From assembly GCA_022495005.1 (NCBI GenBank), contig JAGYXB010000184.1, forward strand, positions 760,374 through 824,373: 64,000 nucleotides of DNA. Reading direction: 5' to 3'. Both the position numbers and the translations under genes were made by a program. Of this stretch, positions 35,018 to 46,640 are shown in pieces. A model generated the notes under the pieces. That model was not told where the DNA came from. It did no database searches and was given only the letters and a program-made list of their open reading frames with translations. The stretch is from Rhyacophila brunnea (Eukaryota > Arthropoda > Insecta > Trichoptera > Rhyacophilidae). Numbering within the stretch: the stretch's first letter is position 1; each line of letters begins with the position of its first letter.

Positions 35018-36238
35018 ATTGATCAATTTGTATGCTTAGCGAAAATACGAAGCAATGAAGAGCCAAACACCGAGACGAATTAAAGAAACTAAGAAAGACC
35101 TTCATCAGCTCTTGATTGGTTTAGTTAATTATTACTGTAATGCTGTTCAGCTATTTATTGTGCGGGTACATAATTAACCACAGTATTAGTGTAGAAACTG
35201 AACACATTCCAATATGATGATTGAATAATACTATTTAAATGGAGAAAGTATTATAAATATGTAATTGGTTTGGTTTGATTAAAATTAATAGTGCAAAAAA
35301 AAATAGCTTCAGTTATAATTATCAAATTATTTGTTATGCTTTTACTCGACAGTTGTTTCGGCTTTTAATATTAATTTAAACCGATACGATACAGTACCAA
35401 ATATCGTATCTATTTCTTTCGATATGACATTTCTAATAGTATGTCATAACATAACTTATAATATCGACGTACACGCACTGAATACTTACTTACAATGATT
35501 TGGGATGTATTATATTGTATCACGGACTACGCAAGTTTATATTTAGATGAGTAGTCAATAAGTAGACCAAAATACTCGTTAATGGGTAGGTGGTGGCTAC
35601 ATAATAATATCTTCTACTACAAGTTACAGAGTGCATCGGTGCGAATTTATCAGTCCCCAGTTGCAAGCGAGGCCATACTACTGAACCCACATACATTAAC
35701 ATTACGCTAATAAATACTTATGTTTACCGGTTATAACTGGGCTTGCTTCATTAGTTGACCAAATCGAGAACGATTATGGTTACTAAAAAATAGATCACAT
35801 CTACGTTTAATAATGCGAAACAAATTGTTGTTAATTGTAGATACTTTTCGACATTCTAGATGAGAGTTGTCGATGCATCTATATATCTATATGTTTTTTT
35901 AGTTGGGGGCACGACTTTAGAGCAGCTGCAAAGGACACTATTTCACACTTACACTATAGATACAATTTCACACTATTATTCTTCTTCAAAATGATGTGTT
36001 ACTTATTTTAGAGTAGCCGATCATCTTGGTGATCCCAGAGCATGATGCCCAGAACAGGGAACTAGTGTTTTCAGTAAAGCATTCTTTTAACCATTGGCTC
36101 ATTTTCCTTTTACGTAAGTTTCCCTTTGCTCTGACAGATATATTCGAAGTATCTAAGTTGATTGTATTATAATGTTTTTTTCCTTACGTGGTGCCTACTG
36201 GGTTCCTCGCTGTAAGACGCGTTTCACTCGCCTTATAA
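35018..36238. other. Non-coding stretch
   Basis: I see no gene or named repeat. Confidence 0.4.
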
Positions 36239-36901
36239 CTAGGGATTCCAATCCCGGGATCCCGAGCTATTTTCGATACATAAGAATCCCGGGATTGATA
36301 AACATAATCCCGAAACTTTCGGGATTGATTGTTTTATCAATTTTTATGGAAAATAAAATAAAAACGAAAATATAACAGAAAAAATACTTTTTATAACAAA
36401 TAACTACATTAGGAATAAACTGAGTTTGAATAAAGTTTGACTTATACCCATGTGTAAGTTGCCGATTCATTTTATTTTTTCACGCAAATTAATAAAAATG
36501 AGAAAGATTGGAAAAAACAATGCTTCGCACTATTAAAAAAGTAATTTCACCATGATCTCATACGTTTTACGGCAGTTTCATATTTGGCTGACTAATTAGA
36601 TTTATGAAGCGGAAAGGCCATATGTACACCATGATTTGGTTTACCATTTTAAATCTCGCTAACCCATTCCTTAAGTGTTTACTATCAGAAACAGCAATCT
36701 CATATTAAATTCACATTATTATTTACTCCATTAAAATTATGTATTTTCAAGATTGAACGTATACAATATTAACAATATATGTCTTAAATAGTATAAATTA
36801 TACTAGATTTATTTTTGACCGATTTTATCAATGTTATTTGTAAATATAAAATTTATATTAACAATGGAAAAAAATGCCAATCCCGAGATTGGATTCCCTA
36901 C
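36239..36901. mobile_element. MITE family F, copy 2 (663 bp, TTATAA target)
   Basis: Starts CTAGGGATTCCAATCCCGGG and ends GGATTCCCTAC, flanked by TTATAA at 36233-36238 and 36902-36907. Collinear with 34094-34819 but without the ~40-bp AT-rich stretch near 34575. A short related scrap (AAATCCCGGGATTAC ... CCGGGATCCCTG) is at 44972-45033. Confidence 0.85.
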
Positions 36902-37439
36902 TTATAACCAAATTATACTAGGTATATTTCAACAATCTTACATCCCATTTTTCCTATAAGCCCCACTTTTGAGTGTGGGTCCAAAGATTCTTCTATCCAA
37001 GACATCTTCTTTCTTTCATTCTGGGCCAGGCACCATGTTTTACTACTATCGTCTTATTAAGGTTTTTTCATATCAAAAGATTGCTTCTTCGACCCCAGAA
37101 GTCACGCTTACAAGCAATAAATTCAGCCACACTAAACACGTGATTGAAATGTCATTAATTGTTCTCCCTTTAGACTTTAAAATGGATCTTATGAAGTATT
37201 CGGGCTAGTCCAAACTTATTGATTGCATCAAATTTCTACGTCCAGACTGTCTTTGCAATGAACATCTGACCTGCAACCTGTCGTATCGATAAGTGCTATT
37301 AGATATATATAGGTGTCGATGACATTTTGGAATGTTTTTCTTTTGTTATACTTAATTGTGTGGTGCAATGATGCACATATTTTAAGCAGAAATGTTCTTT
37401 AAAAGCACTGTCGAGTAAAAAGAAAATATAAATGACTAA

Positions 37440-37790
37440 AAGATTCCTAAGCGCTCGACCCGATCGATCGTAAATAGCGTAGTGGAGTCGGAACACAGAA
37501 GCGGTTTAGATTTAACATTGAATCGCATTTCGCTCTTTGTTTTTTTTTCTTCCTTTCTTTCGGCTGCGACTGTTACGTAAACATCGTAACCGCGTTTGCT
37601 TGTGCCACTGCCGCCGGTGCAGCGGAGCGGACCTGGCCCGGTGCCAGAGCTCGTGGAAATAGAAGATTCTTCGGTGCAACTTACTCAACGACTGGCTAAG
37701 CTATTCACGCTATGTCCGATCTGAGGGAATCTCAATCGGGCTGGTTTTCGCCGGTTACACGCGTTGAAAGACACCAAAATTTAACACAAA
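37440..37790. promoter_or_regulatory. GC/CpG-rich patch, candidate promoter or 5' exon
   Basis: Far richer in G+C than its surroundings (GCCACTGCCGCCGGTGCAGC; GACCTGGCCCGGTGCC). On the minus strand a good splice donor occurs (CGTTGA^GTAAGTTG, near 37687). On the plus strand a short frame begins MSDLRESQSGWFSPV (from 37713). Neither gives a convincing gene model. Confidence 0.25.
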
Positions 37791-38083
37791 ACATACAAAT
37801 TGAAATAAAACAATATGCATAGGTGTGTAATAATTATTACACGTAATTCAATGAGGATCCGGACCGATTTTCAGACATTCTCAACTGATGAAAAATACAT
37901 GAAGAATCTGAGGAATCTCCCACTAATTATTGTAATACGATTGAAAAAAACTAATTTCAACTAAGTAGATGTCATAATACGTTCATAAGTCCTTCAGCCG
38001 TAAGTCTTAATAATTATTAACCAATCTACTAATGTAAGTCCTGCGTTCAAAACATAGGTATTTTATATGGAAATTGTATCGAC

Positions 38084-38380
38084 CGGTGTTTCTTAACCGG
38101 TGGACCGTGGGCCACTGGTGGTCAGCAGAAATATTCTGATGGTCCGCGAATTTTTGGCGTCCAAATGCATATGCTACAAACCTCAATACATTTTCAAAAC
38201 CCGTGCACCCACCCGCAAGTGTTTCTGTTCTTAAAATATAATAATGGTTATATGTGACAAAATCAACCGCGATCAGACGTTATTATAAATTACGTTATAA
38301 ATGATATTTTTTATTTCTGCGTTAACTCAAAACGTTTCTATTTTCAGTGGTCCGCAAGTGTAAGAAGGTTGAGAACACTG
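38084..38380. mobile_element. hAT-type MITE, family D, copy 2
   Basis: Starts CGGTGTTTCTTAACCGGTGG and ends with the inverse of CAGTGTTCTCAACC. It is flanked by GTATCGAC (38076-38083) and GTATAGAC (38381-38388), a one-mismatch 8-bp target duplication. Interior shared with 16284-16623. Confidence 0.85.
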
Positions 38381-39113
38381 GTATAGACCGCATTAGCGAA
38401 ACTACGCCATACGAATGTAGGGTACGCATTGGATACGGTTTAATGACTTAACTATACTTTGCATTCAAAATAAATATCTACATTTTCAGTTAAGCTATTT
38501 TTTACCAGGGATTATGGCAACATACTCGTATACATAAGTAATATATAAAACTAAGCATTATCAGGCCGTTTCGATCTTGATTACATTAATAAAAGATAGC
38601 GGCTGTCTGTCAACTGGCTGCCAATATTAAAATACATCATGATATTCATGACTGGCAAATTATTGGCATTTTTATTACTCATTTACGTAGGCTGTTCATT
38701 ATAGTATCTACTTCAATAATATAAAAGAAGTCAATGAGTGCACTGAAACAAGTTTATGACTACTTGACTTAGGGTGATACATGATAATATACAGTTTCAG
38801 CTCAGAGCGATTCTAACAGTCGAAGTAACGTGGCAAGCGGGTCCACATGTGAACATAGTCTAGTAACAAATTGCTCGATTCGTAATACCGTTCAGTGACA
38901 AGTTGTTTTACCAAGGAAGGGATGAAGCCGAAAGAGATCAACGTACGCATGGTAACTACTTGTTTATGGAGTCTGCTCTGTCAAACTAAAAAGACAACTT
39001 TTCGAGTACGTAGTAGATATAACAAGAGCGGAGAGTCGATTAAAAATACCCTTATACCGAAAGAAATATCTGAAGAAATATATCGTAAAATTCTGGCCAA
39101 GTTCGAGATGTAT

Positions 39114-39273
39114 CCAGTGAATGATAAAACATTTCAGAAGGACACTCTAGGCGCCAAAGTTTATATGAGAGCTTGGAGCTGCTGGGTGAAGATCCAGTGA
39201 ATGATAAAACATTTCAGAAGGACACTCTAGGCGACAAAGTTTATATGAGAGCTTGGAGCTGCTGGGTGAAGAT
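39114..39273 (+). repeat. 80-bp tandem duplication (two copies, 1 mismatch)
   Basis: The unit beginning CCAGTGAATGATAAAACATT at 39114 is repeated at 39194. The only difference seen is GGCGCCAAAG against GGCGACAAAG. It lies inside the mariner relic and shifts its frame. Confidence 0.95.
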
Positions 39274-39364
39274 CCAGTATTTTAATTCATCGTGATTGGA
39301 AATGAGACATGGGTGTATTAAAGACATCCTAAATTAAATCATAAGACTTCGAATCTGCAAGCAA

Positions 39365-39530
39365 GGTTATGTGGTGATGATCTTAAAGGATAACGATTCA
39401 CTTTTGTTCCTGCAGTTAAGCCACACAAAACAATCATAACATGAATAGGTTATGTGGTGATGATCTTAAAGGATAACGATTCACTTTTGTTCCTGCAGTT
39501 AAGCCACACAAAACAATCATAACATGAATA
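39365..39530 (+). repeat. 83-bp tandem duplication (two identical copies)
   Basis: The unit beginning GGTTATGTGGTGATGATCTT at 39365 recurs identically at 39448, also inside the mariner relic. Confidence 0.95.
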
Positions 39531-40030
39531 ATCACTTAGCGGTAGTTTTATCAAGGGGAAAAATCGTGGAAAGCTGGCATTAAGCACGCTGATCCTTTTT
39601 AGGAGAACACACCGATGCACACGTCGGCAAAGGCACATACTGCCATCCGAGGATGTAGGTTTCAGCATAAATTATCAACTCGACAGTTTTGAAAAGACAG
39701 CGCTTTTTAAGCGATAAAGAACACATCGAGGCAGTAAGCGCTTATATTTTAGAATAGATTTTTTAGAATAGATTTAACGTCATTGCAATAGTAGTGGACA
39801 AAGATTTATCAAGGGAATATAATAAAATTAATAATAATATCGGTTTGATCTGCCATCGGTTTCACACTTGGGTAGTTAATATAATGAACATCCCTTGTGC
39901 CTGTATCAAGCTTTAATCTAATTCTGCACATTATACAGATATTGATCACTATAATATATAATATAACATAATAAATTATATAGTTATATGTTACTTTGGG
40001 CGTCTACATACACATATCAGCTATGTAGTT

Positions 40031-40421
40031 ATATGAAGCGCTTAGTTTCAAAAGCCCCTAAAACAATTTTAGGTAGTTCTGAGAAAAATGAGAAAAACGA
40101 TTTTAGGTAGTTTTGAGAAAAATGAGAAAAAAACATATTTATTAAATCTGTGAACTTTATGTATTTAGTTTTTAATTAGTAACATTCTAAAGAGTATTTT
40201 GGCTTTCCATTTTAGGGGTATTTGAAAAGCACAGCCAACCATTTTAGCGGGTTTTGAAATTTACCGTAATTTTTGATCATACGTATTGACGGTTTTTGGC
40301 GTTTTTTTAAGCTCAATTTTTGGCCATCATCAAGGTAACAAAAATATCCATCTAAATACATATCTAACTCAAAAAATTTCAAAAACCGTTTTAGGGGCTT
40401 TTGAAACTAGGCGCTTCATAT
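40031..40421. mobile_element. MITE with 34-bp TIRs (~391 bp)
   Basis: ATATGAAGCGCTTAGTTTCA (40031-40064, running on through AAAGCCCCTAAAAC) is matched by its inverse at 40388-40421 with a single mismatch. Shortened versions of the inner TIR motif (TTTTAGGGG, TTTTAGCGGG followed by TTTGAAA) recur inside. A direct repeat (TTTTAGGTAGTT.TGAGAAAAA) lies near the left end. Confidence 0.88.
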
Positions 40422-40512
40422 GACTAAGAGAATGGTTAAACCAATATTTATATAAAAAAAAAAACAGATTGCAATAGTACATTATATTAATGAATGATTA
40501 GATATCGAACAT

Positions 40513-40684
40513 GTGAAAATACAGCAACTATGCTGGATTAGCCACGTACCTACGAATCTTCCGAGGACACAAAACTTGGACAGTCATCCAACGTTGGATG
40601 CTCAGTGCAAACAACTGGGAAACGGCGACACTGGATCGTCCAGGATGGAGAAAGCTTTTGGAGGAGATTCACTATGGGTTGTAG
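40513..40684 (+). pseudogene. LINE ORF2 C-terminal fragment
   Basis: KIQQLCWISHVPTNLP (from 40513) matches the K..RLRWLGHV.RMP block. After a frame change ATLDRPGWRKLLEEIHYGL ends in TAG at 40682-40684, matching the A.DR..WR.L.EE ending of RTE/L2-like reverse transcriptases. Truncated and frameshifted. Confidence 0.75.
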
Positions 40685-40925
40685 TATCAAAAATATCGAA
40701 AATTCAATGCGAAAAAGAAATAAAGACGAAAGTAGTTTTTTAGGGGATAAATTGTTTATAACAAAATTTTCTACGTCTTAAAAGTTATGTTACAAAGATC
40801 CAATGGCGAAATTACATTTTTTTGGTAAGACGCTAGTGAAAATTATACACTTATGGGATATCAAAGAGGTTTGAAAATTTGTCTGCGATACTATACGATA
40901 GTCCACATTTAATCTTAACTTACCT

Positions 40926-41030
40926 GCACCGTAGCGATATACAACTTCATTGGTTGTAAACCGATCCATACGAATGGATTGACATTTGATTGGCTGCACG
41001 TCGCCAACCAATGAACGGCTCCGATTGCTT
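40926..41030 (-). promoter_or_regulatory. Candidate first exon/promoter with CCAAT boxes and strong splice donor
   Basis: On the minus strand the sequence contains ATTGGTTGGC, GCCAATCAAA and ACCAATGAAG (three CCAAT elements, the first inverted) within about 70 bp. It ends CTACGGTGCAG^GTAAGTTAAG, an ideal 5' splice site (exon end about 40926). One frame is open throughout (AIGAVHWLATCSQ, then KLYIATVQ), but nothing in it is recognisable. It could be a 5' exon of a minus-strand gene; chance is possible. Confidence 0.3.
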
Positions 41031-42591
41031 TAGTAAATGCCGAAAACTATGTACGCGTTGATATTAGGTATGCTAATTTATCTAAAATCATATCCCTCGT
41101 GGTAAACCAATTTGCACAACCAATAAAATTATTATTTCATTTGCTCTCTTGTAATATTGCAAAGTAATGGTCCCTCACGACACTTGGGCTTTCAAGCTCG
41201 ATATAATATAAATGACATAAACTTTTAATTGACTTTATAGGTATATGCATAAATTATAAACTCAATATAAGTAAGTAGGTGCGTATCTATTATAAACTCG
41301 GCAAAAATGCTAGTGAAAAGAAGCTCAATGACTTTTTGAGAGGCTACAAAGTCCCTAATACAGATAAAAATTAGGTTAATTTTATATGGACAAACTTGAT
41401 AATTCGTTAGACTTTTCTTAAATATGTTTGTGTAAATACATTGCCAATGTAATCGTGTCATTTAGAATTAGGTGGCCGATACAGAAATAACCGCTGCCAA
41501 AATAATTCCTAAGTATTTTAAGGTATTTTAAGATTAACACCTGACCACAGATTCAGTAACCACCAATAACGATCACACATATTAACAACAATAAATTAGT
41601 ATGCATAATGTTCGCCGCTGATAAATGTATCTATAGATATTCCAGCCGAATATAATAATTGCATTATTGTATCAATACTGATGTCCATAGAGAAGAGGGA
41701 TCGAAAAACTATGCGTGTGCACTGGTCAAATGTATGCCCTTTCTTTATTAACGTGGTAATATTGTATGTAGGTAGCTACGTGATAAATTCAAATTTAAAA
41801 ATAAACGTGACAACTAGAATAGTCCTCCCTAGGGACACTATATCAAATGTAGGTGACTAAGTAACTGGCAACATTTGAAAATAATTAATACACCAATTTT
41901 TGGGGGTCATAATCACATGCACAAATCCTAGCACGAAAGCAGTAATAAAGCTATCCATACACGATTAGAATTACTGTCAGTATCATAAAGATTTATTGAC
42001 AGTACTCGTAATACTGACGGGGTGGAATGATAGAGTGACGAAATGAATTTACGAATATTGTGATATTTGACCATCAGTGTTGGCAGTACCATAGATAATG
42101 TAAAATAAATTGGTATCAAAGATGAATATAAATTTGTTCGTTTCTTATCCACTTCTACGATTAACTAGTATATTTAAGGCGAATACTACACCTAACAGAG
42201 GAACCTAGCGAAAAAATCGAAACTTGCAATTCGGGACACTTTTTGACAATTTACATTTTATATAATATATAAATAAAACGGATTTCAAGTTATATACATT
42301 CACATGTATTTTTTCGATGGTGGAGAATTCACTTTAAAATGATATTCAAAATGCGTTTAAGCGATTATTCATTTCGAACAATGATGAATGACAGCAGAGA
42401 ATATTAGAATAATATACTGACATTGTTCCCGGATGAAATTAATTATGAATTTAAAAAATCAGTAAAATTAAGAAAACTTAATGAAAATTAAATGAGTATC
42501 ATTTAAAATAATAAATGTATATCGTTATAATCTTTTAGTTAAAATTTAATACGAACACGTTAAAAGTGGTATTTTTAAAATATAAATATCA
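41031..42591. other. AT-rich non-coding stretch
   Basis: I see no supported feature. Confidence 0.4.
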
Positions 42592-42599
42592 GTAGATAC

Positions 42600-43187
42600 C
42601 AGTGGCGAAGGGTGGAGATAGGCTGTTAAGAATAGTGCACACTTAACTGTGTCAGTCAGACGTATTTGTGTTCATTGAACTAAGACTACAACGTGTAGTA
42701 CACTGTAGAATGTAAATAGTGTGTGTTGGTTTTTGAAATTTAATTAAACCTTGCCTAATCCAAGGCACACTAGATAGTCTAAAATTATTCATTTATCTGT
42801 AAAATATCTAAAATTATGTTATTAAACCATACATTATTTTAGATAGTTTATATATAGAAGAATGTTTTTTTTATTTATTGTAGTATGGTTAGGCAGGGCT
42901 TGATGAATTAAAAAAAAAACTAACCAACACGATCTGTAATATGTATTCTTAATTCAATGAAAACAAATAAGTATGACTGAAATAGTGTGAACTATTTTTT
43001 TCGGATCGCTCATAGTATAGTTAAACTATTATAGGTTGGTTTTGGCAGGGTTTGATTGAATTTTAAAAACTAACCAGCACCATCTGCAAATTTTATTCTT
43101 AGTTCAATGAAAATCAATAAGTATGACTGATGAATTGTGCACTATTTATGTGGAATTTCAACAGCCTACCTCCATCATTCGCCACTG
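42600..43187. mobile_element. hAT-type element with perfect 8-bp target duplication (588 bp)
   Basis: The ends are CAGTGGCGAAGGGTGGAGAT and, inverted, CAGTGGCGAATGATGGAGGT, flanked by GTAGATAC at 42592-42599 and 43188-43195. The interior is partly a direct duplication: TTCTTAATTCAATGAAAAC...AAATAAGTATGACTGA near 42948 and TTCTTAGTTCAATGAAAATC...AAGTATGACTGA near 43096. It also has GTGTTGGTTTTTGAA against AACTAACCAACAC in opposite orientation. No transposase is encoded. Confidence 0.92.
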
Positions 43188-43777
43188 GTAGATACCGAAA
43201 GTAATAGTAATTGTATAAAATTTATGTAATTTTCAAGAATACAGCCGGTATTACTAATGTGGCATTATTGTCAGAAATATTAACCGTGTAAGGTTACCTT
43301 AAGATTTCTTTTAATTTAGAAATAAAAGTAGGTAATGTTCAAAATAATTGTCATAACCCATTAAAAACATTTAACCTTTTTACGCTAACAGCAAATGGGT
43401 GCCTACTTATAAATTAATAATAATACGAGACAGTACATTTCGATCAATCCATTTAGTTGTGGTATTGAACGTGGTTAGTTCCGGTCGATTGCACAACTAA
43501 TTTTGACACGCTTCATGTATATTACATTATTATTTTCATTGTTCCTCTATCAAGGTTTTTATGCAGAATAATATGAATTGTGTTTAATACTTGTAAAATA
43601 ATCTAAACCGTGAAACATATTTCCCTGTTCTTTGAACTGAATTTTCCGGAAAACGTAGCAGACTCAGAAAAGGTTGGATTTAATTTGTTACCGACATGGT
43701 CGATGGGCTTCAAACGTTGTAATATAATTTTAATTTTACCGTTTTTATGTTACTGAAAGACAGATCTGACAGCCTTA

Positions 43778-44171
43778 GCCGGCTCTCACATCTAAACTTG
43801 ACGCACAGCCATAAATCAAACTTTCTAGGAACGTCGATCCTATGTTGCATATGAAGACAGCGCACATCTACCAAGCGAAAGTCGCACTAAACCTCTCGAA
43901 ATGGATAGATATTTGGATGTAGCGACCGGCGAGCCGGTATAGGAATGACCAATTCGTAGTTGTCTGTATGGGTTTTGGCGTCTTCGACTCGCAGCCCGAA
44001 ACGCATGCGATTTGATGATAACAGCACTAGATGTTTTTCTCAAATTGAAAAGTCGCATTCGACCAATCTGCGGAGCTCCGTCTGGCAACGTGTTTTTTGT
44101 GAATAACGATGATGTCACATCGACGTATTTGACACGTTGCGGACCAGACGAGTTTTGATGTGCGAGCCGGC
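43778..44171 (+). mobile_element. MITE family E, copy 2 (394 bp, TTA target)
   Basis: Starts GCCGGCTCTCACATC and ends with the inverse of GCCGGCTCGCACATC, flanked by TTA at 43775-43777 and 44172-44174. The right half (TTTTTTGTGAATAACGATGA ... CACATCGACGTATTTG) aligns with 62672-63003. A 3-bp TTA/TAA target duplication is compatible with PIF/Harbinger-like elements. Confidence 0.82.
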
Positions 44172-45597
44172 TTACAGGAACGACTGACAGAAGTAGGCAA
44201 CAACTACGGCTTTACCATGGTGGCTTTTGAATGTTGGTAGGCTATGTTAGCCATAGTGCATACTATGTAAGTACTTATCATATGTCGTATGCCACAAATT
44301 TACTCTAAAAATAAAAAAAGTCGCCTGCGGTGCTATTTCATAAGTTTTAAAAATATTTGACTGCGATGCAATTTGATGTGGTATGATGATTGATGTACCT
44401 AATTAAATGTATGTACATGTGCAGAATTAATTATTTTTTATGTGTTTATGAAAAATGATTTGATGAAAAATGGCTATTTAACCAATATCGCAAAGGGTCT
44501 CATGTTATTTAGCTACCACAAAAAGGGGTCGCGATCAGTAGAGGTACTTCATAATATGATGACAAGTGCCGACAACTACACGGTAATGTCAAAGTAGAAT
44601 AATATCGTAGAATTAAGAAAATAGATGGTGTTATGTAGTTATTTATTTTTTATTTTTAATAAATCCTTAACAAAAAACCATAAGATATAAAATACCAATA
44701 TTTAAATTTCAAAATTATAAAATAACTTAAATTAATTATGATTTGACGGCTTAAAAATGGTTTTTTGAAATGATTCAATATTTTAACTGGTTTTTGAGTA
44801 CCTACTGTTCTAAACAATAGTTTTTTTTTACATTTTATAGAATATGAAAATTTTATTGATTGGTATGTATGGTAGGTATGCATATTTTCCAATGACGTGA
44901 AGTTAGGAAATTAAAAGTATCCACACTTCTTAAGTTGACAAAAATATACATACCTACATAACTAATATTTAAATCCCGGGATTACATTTTCAAATCCAGA
45001 TTTCGGCATTTAAAAAAATACCGGGATCCCTGGGTTATATGCATTAATAGCCACTATGTCACTAGACAAAATTAATACGAAAAAAAATGTCTAATAAAAA
45101 CACTTGGCAACATCAACAACTTTTTTTAAAATGACACAAACTTGAAAATAGTATCTTACCTCGAAGGTGTGTCACTTTTGAAGAAGATGCTTTTATCCTA
45201 CAATGTAGATTGTATGTAGTAAAGCTATTAATCACGTCGACTGAATAACAAGTATAGGATAATATATCACCAAAGCCTTAACCTTGTGAGGATACTAATA
45301 TTTATTTGTAAGTCACGGCTGTTCGCAAATGTTAGGAGTAATTAATTAACGTGCTTGTACTAATATGAACAGCATTGAGGATCTCAACGGCGACAGGTGT
45401 GCAAAAATAAATGATATTATGCACACAGAGTGCTTTGACACTGTAGTATTAATAACACAGCTTTGTTTACATAAAAACCTGTCTCGAGAGGCGTAGTAAG
45501 TTGTATTTTTATAAAACCATTCAAGAAATCAAGATACCAAATAATAATTAATAAATGAACGCTGCCAGGAGAACTGGTTTTGCAAAATATAATTTAC
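44172..45597. other. Non-coding stretch with a family F scrap
   Basis: Only the short CCCGGGATT/CCGGGATCCC fragment at 44972-45033 was recognised. I see no gene. Confidence 0.4.
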
Positions 45598-45702
45598 CTC
45601 AATGTTGCTATTATTATCCGCGAACGAACTTTCCATTATTTTTTTTTTGACCTCCACCTTGAGGTGGAGCAGCCTTCGCTCAGTGATTTTGTTATTCCTC
45701 AC
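45598..45702 (-). CDS. Candidate internal coding exon, 105 nt, both splice sites present
   Basis: On the minus strand a good acceptor (TTATTTTCCTTGTTTCAG) is followed by 35 open codons and a donor (ATTGAG^GTAAATTAT). The peptide starts VRNNKITERRLLHLKVEVKK and continues KIMESSFADNNSNIE. The charged, leucine-spaced first half predicts a helix or coiled coil. Length is exactly 35 codons (phase-symmetric), and codons are richer in G+C than the flanks, as expected of a real exon inside large introns. I do not recognise the protein. Neighbouring exons were not found in the window, so the gene would extend on both sides across kilobases of transposon-rich intron. Its minus orientation agrees with the candidate first exon at 40926-41030 only in strand. 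Confidence 0.5.
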
Positions 45703-45918
45703 CTGAAACAAGGAAAATAAATTTTATTAGCATAAATTATAATAATGATATTAGATTCTGAATGTTGATTTTGCTACGGAGATAATTTCACCTTCAATTT
45801 TTATTTTTGGCGGATTTCCTACATCTAAGCATTTACCATAATTATTTTAAGATGCGCGTAAATCTTTACGCTTAAATTAGTTTCTGCATAATATAATCTA
45901 TATACCTACGTATCTAAT

Positions 45919-46640
45919 ATATAAAAGTCAAAAATAATGTTTCCTTTTCCTACTTAGCCGCAACTGACATATATCTCAATATAATAATTACAAGATAAAA
46001 AGAACTTTTTATATACAACGTTTTTAAATTTTCTGTTCAATTATTATGCTCAATATGCTCAAACTTGTAATTAATATGAAGTAAATAAAAAACAAACAAA
46101 TATAGAATACTGAAATATCATTTTGATTTCCATAGTAACGCATGTATATATTAATAATTCAGTTGACAGGACCACCCAATTAGCAAACAATAATAGTGGA
46201 TTGGATTACGGATTTCTTCCGAAATAACTTTTCATACAAAACAGAATTAACTGAAAATGAATTCAATTCTACTTAAAGCTGGCTAAAAGTATTAAAAGAT
46301 TGCATTGGCATCGTGTTCTGATATATTCTAAAAGTTTCAAATGTCTAGCTAGTCGGGAAGTTAGTTAAAAATCGATTGCAAGATTTGTACCGGACAAAGA
46401 ACCACCGGACAAATAAGAATACGAGCTAAGAAAAACGTTGTAAAATACAATGTTTGTATTTTACCTTTCATTACAATTCCTACTTTGAATTTTCACGACA
46501 GATAAAGTTTGAATACATATTATTTAGAATTAGATTTTAATTTCTTTTGTTTGACTTGGCTGTCAGAATACAGATACATATTTTAATATTGAGGATTGCT
46601 ATTATTACTGTTTTGTTATGTATGATAAACGTATATCGAA
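45919..46640. mobile_element. Old Helitron-related sequence (uncertain limits)
   Basis: Begins TCTAATATATAAAAGTC, like the Helitron 5' ends at 22277 and 28059. About 46525-46600 (TTAGATTTTAATTTC ... TTTGTTTGAC ... ATATTTTAATATT) parallels the conserved 3' portion of those elements. No CTAG end or tandem array was seen. 45985-46110 also matches about 511-640. Confidence 0.4.

Larger units (their letters stand above)
38895..39830 (+). pseudogene. mariner-family transposase pseudogene
   Basis: Frame-broken traces of a Tc1/mariner transposase appear in the right order. The N-terminal part reads EGMKPKEINVRMV and later SGESIKNT (compare GRESIEDD). Then come RRQSLYESLELLGEDPVF and VIGNETWVY (39295-39321), the catalytic GDETWVY block with its first Asp changed to Asn. 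A C-terminal QRFLSDKEHIEAVSAY follows (about 39700-39750), and finally a WTKIYQGNI ending near 39821. Mariner transposases cut and paste DNA with a DDD triad. This copy has stops, frameshifts, a mutated first Asp and two tandem duplications (39114-39273, 39365-39530). No terminal inverted repeats were recognised. Confidence 0.8.
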
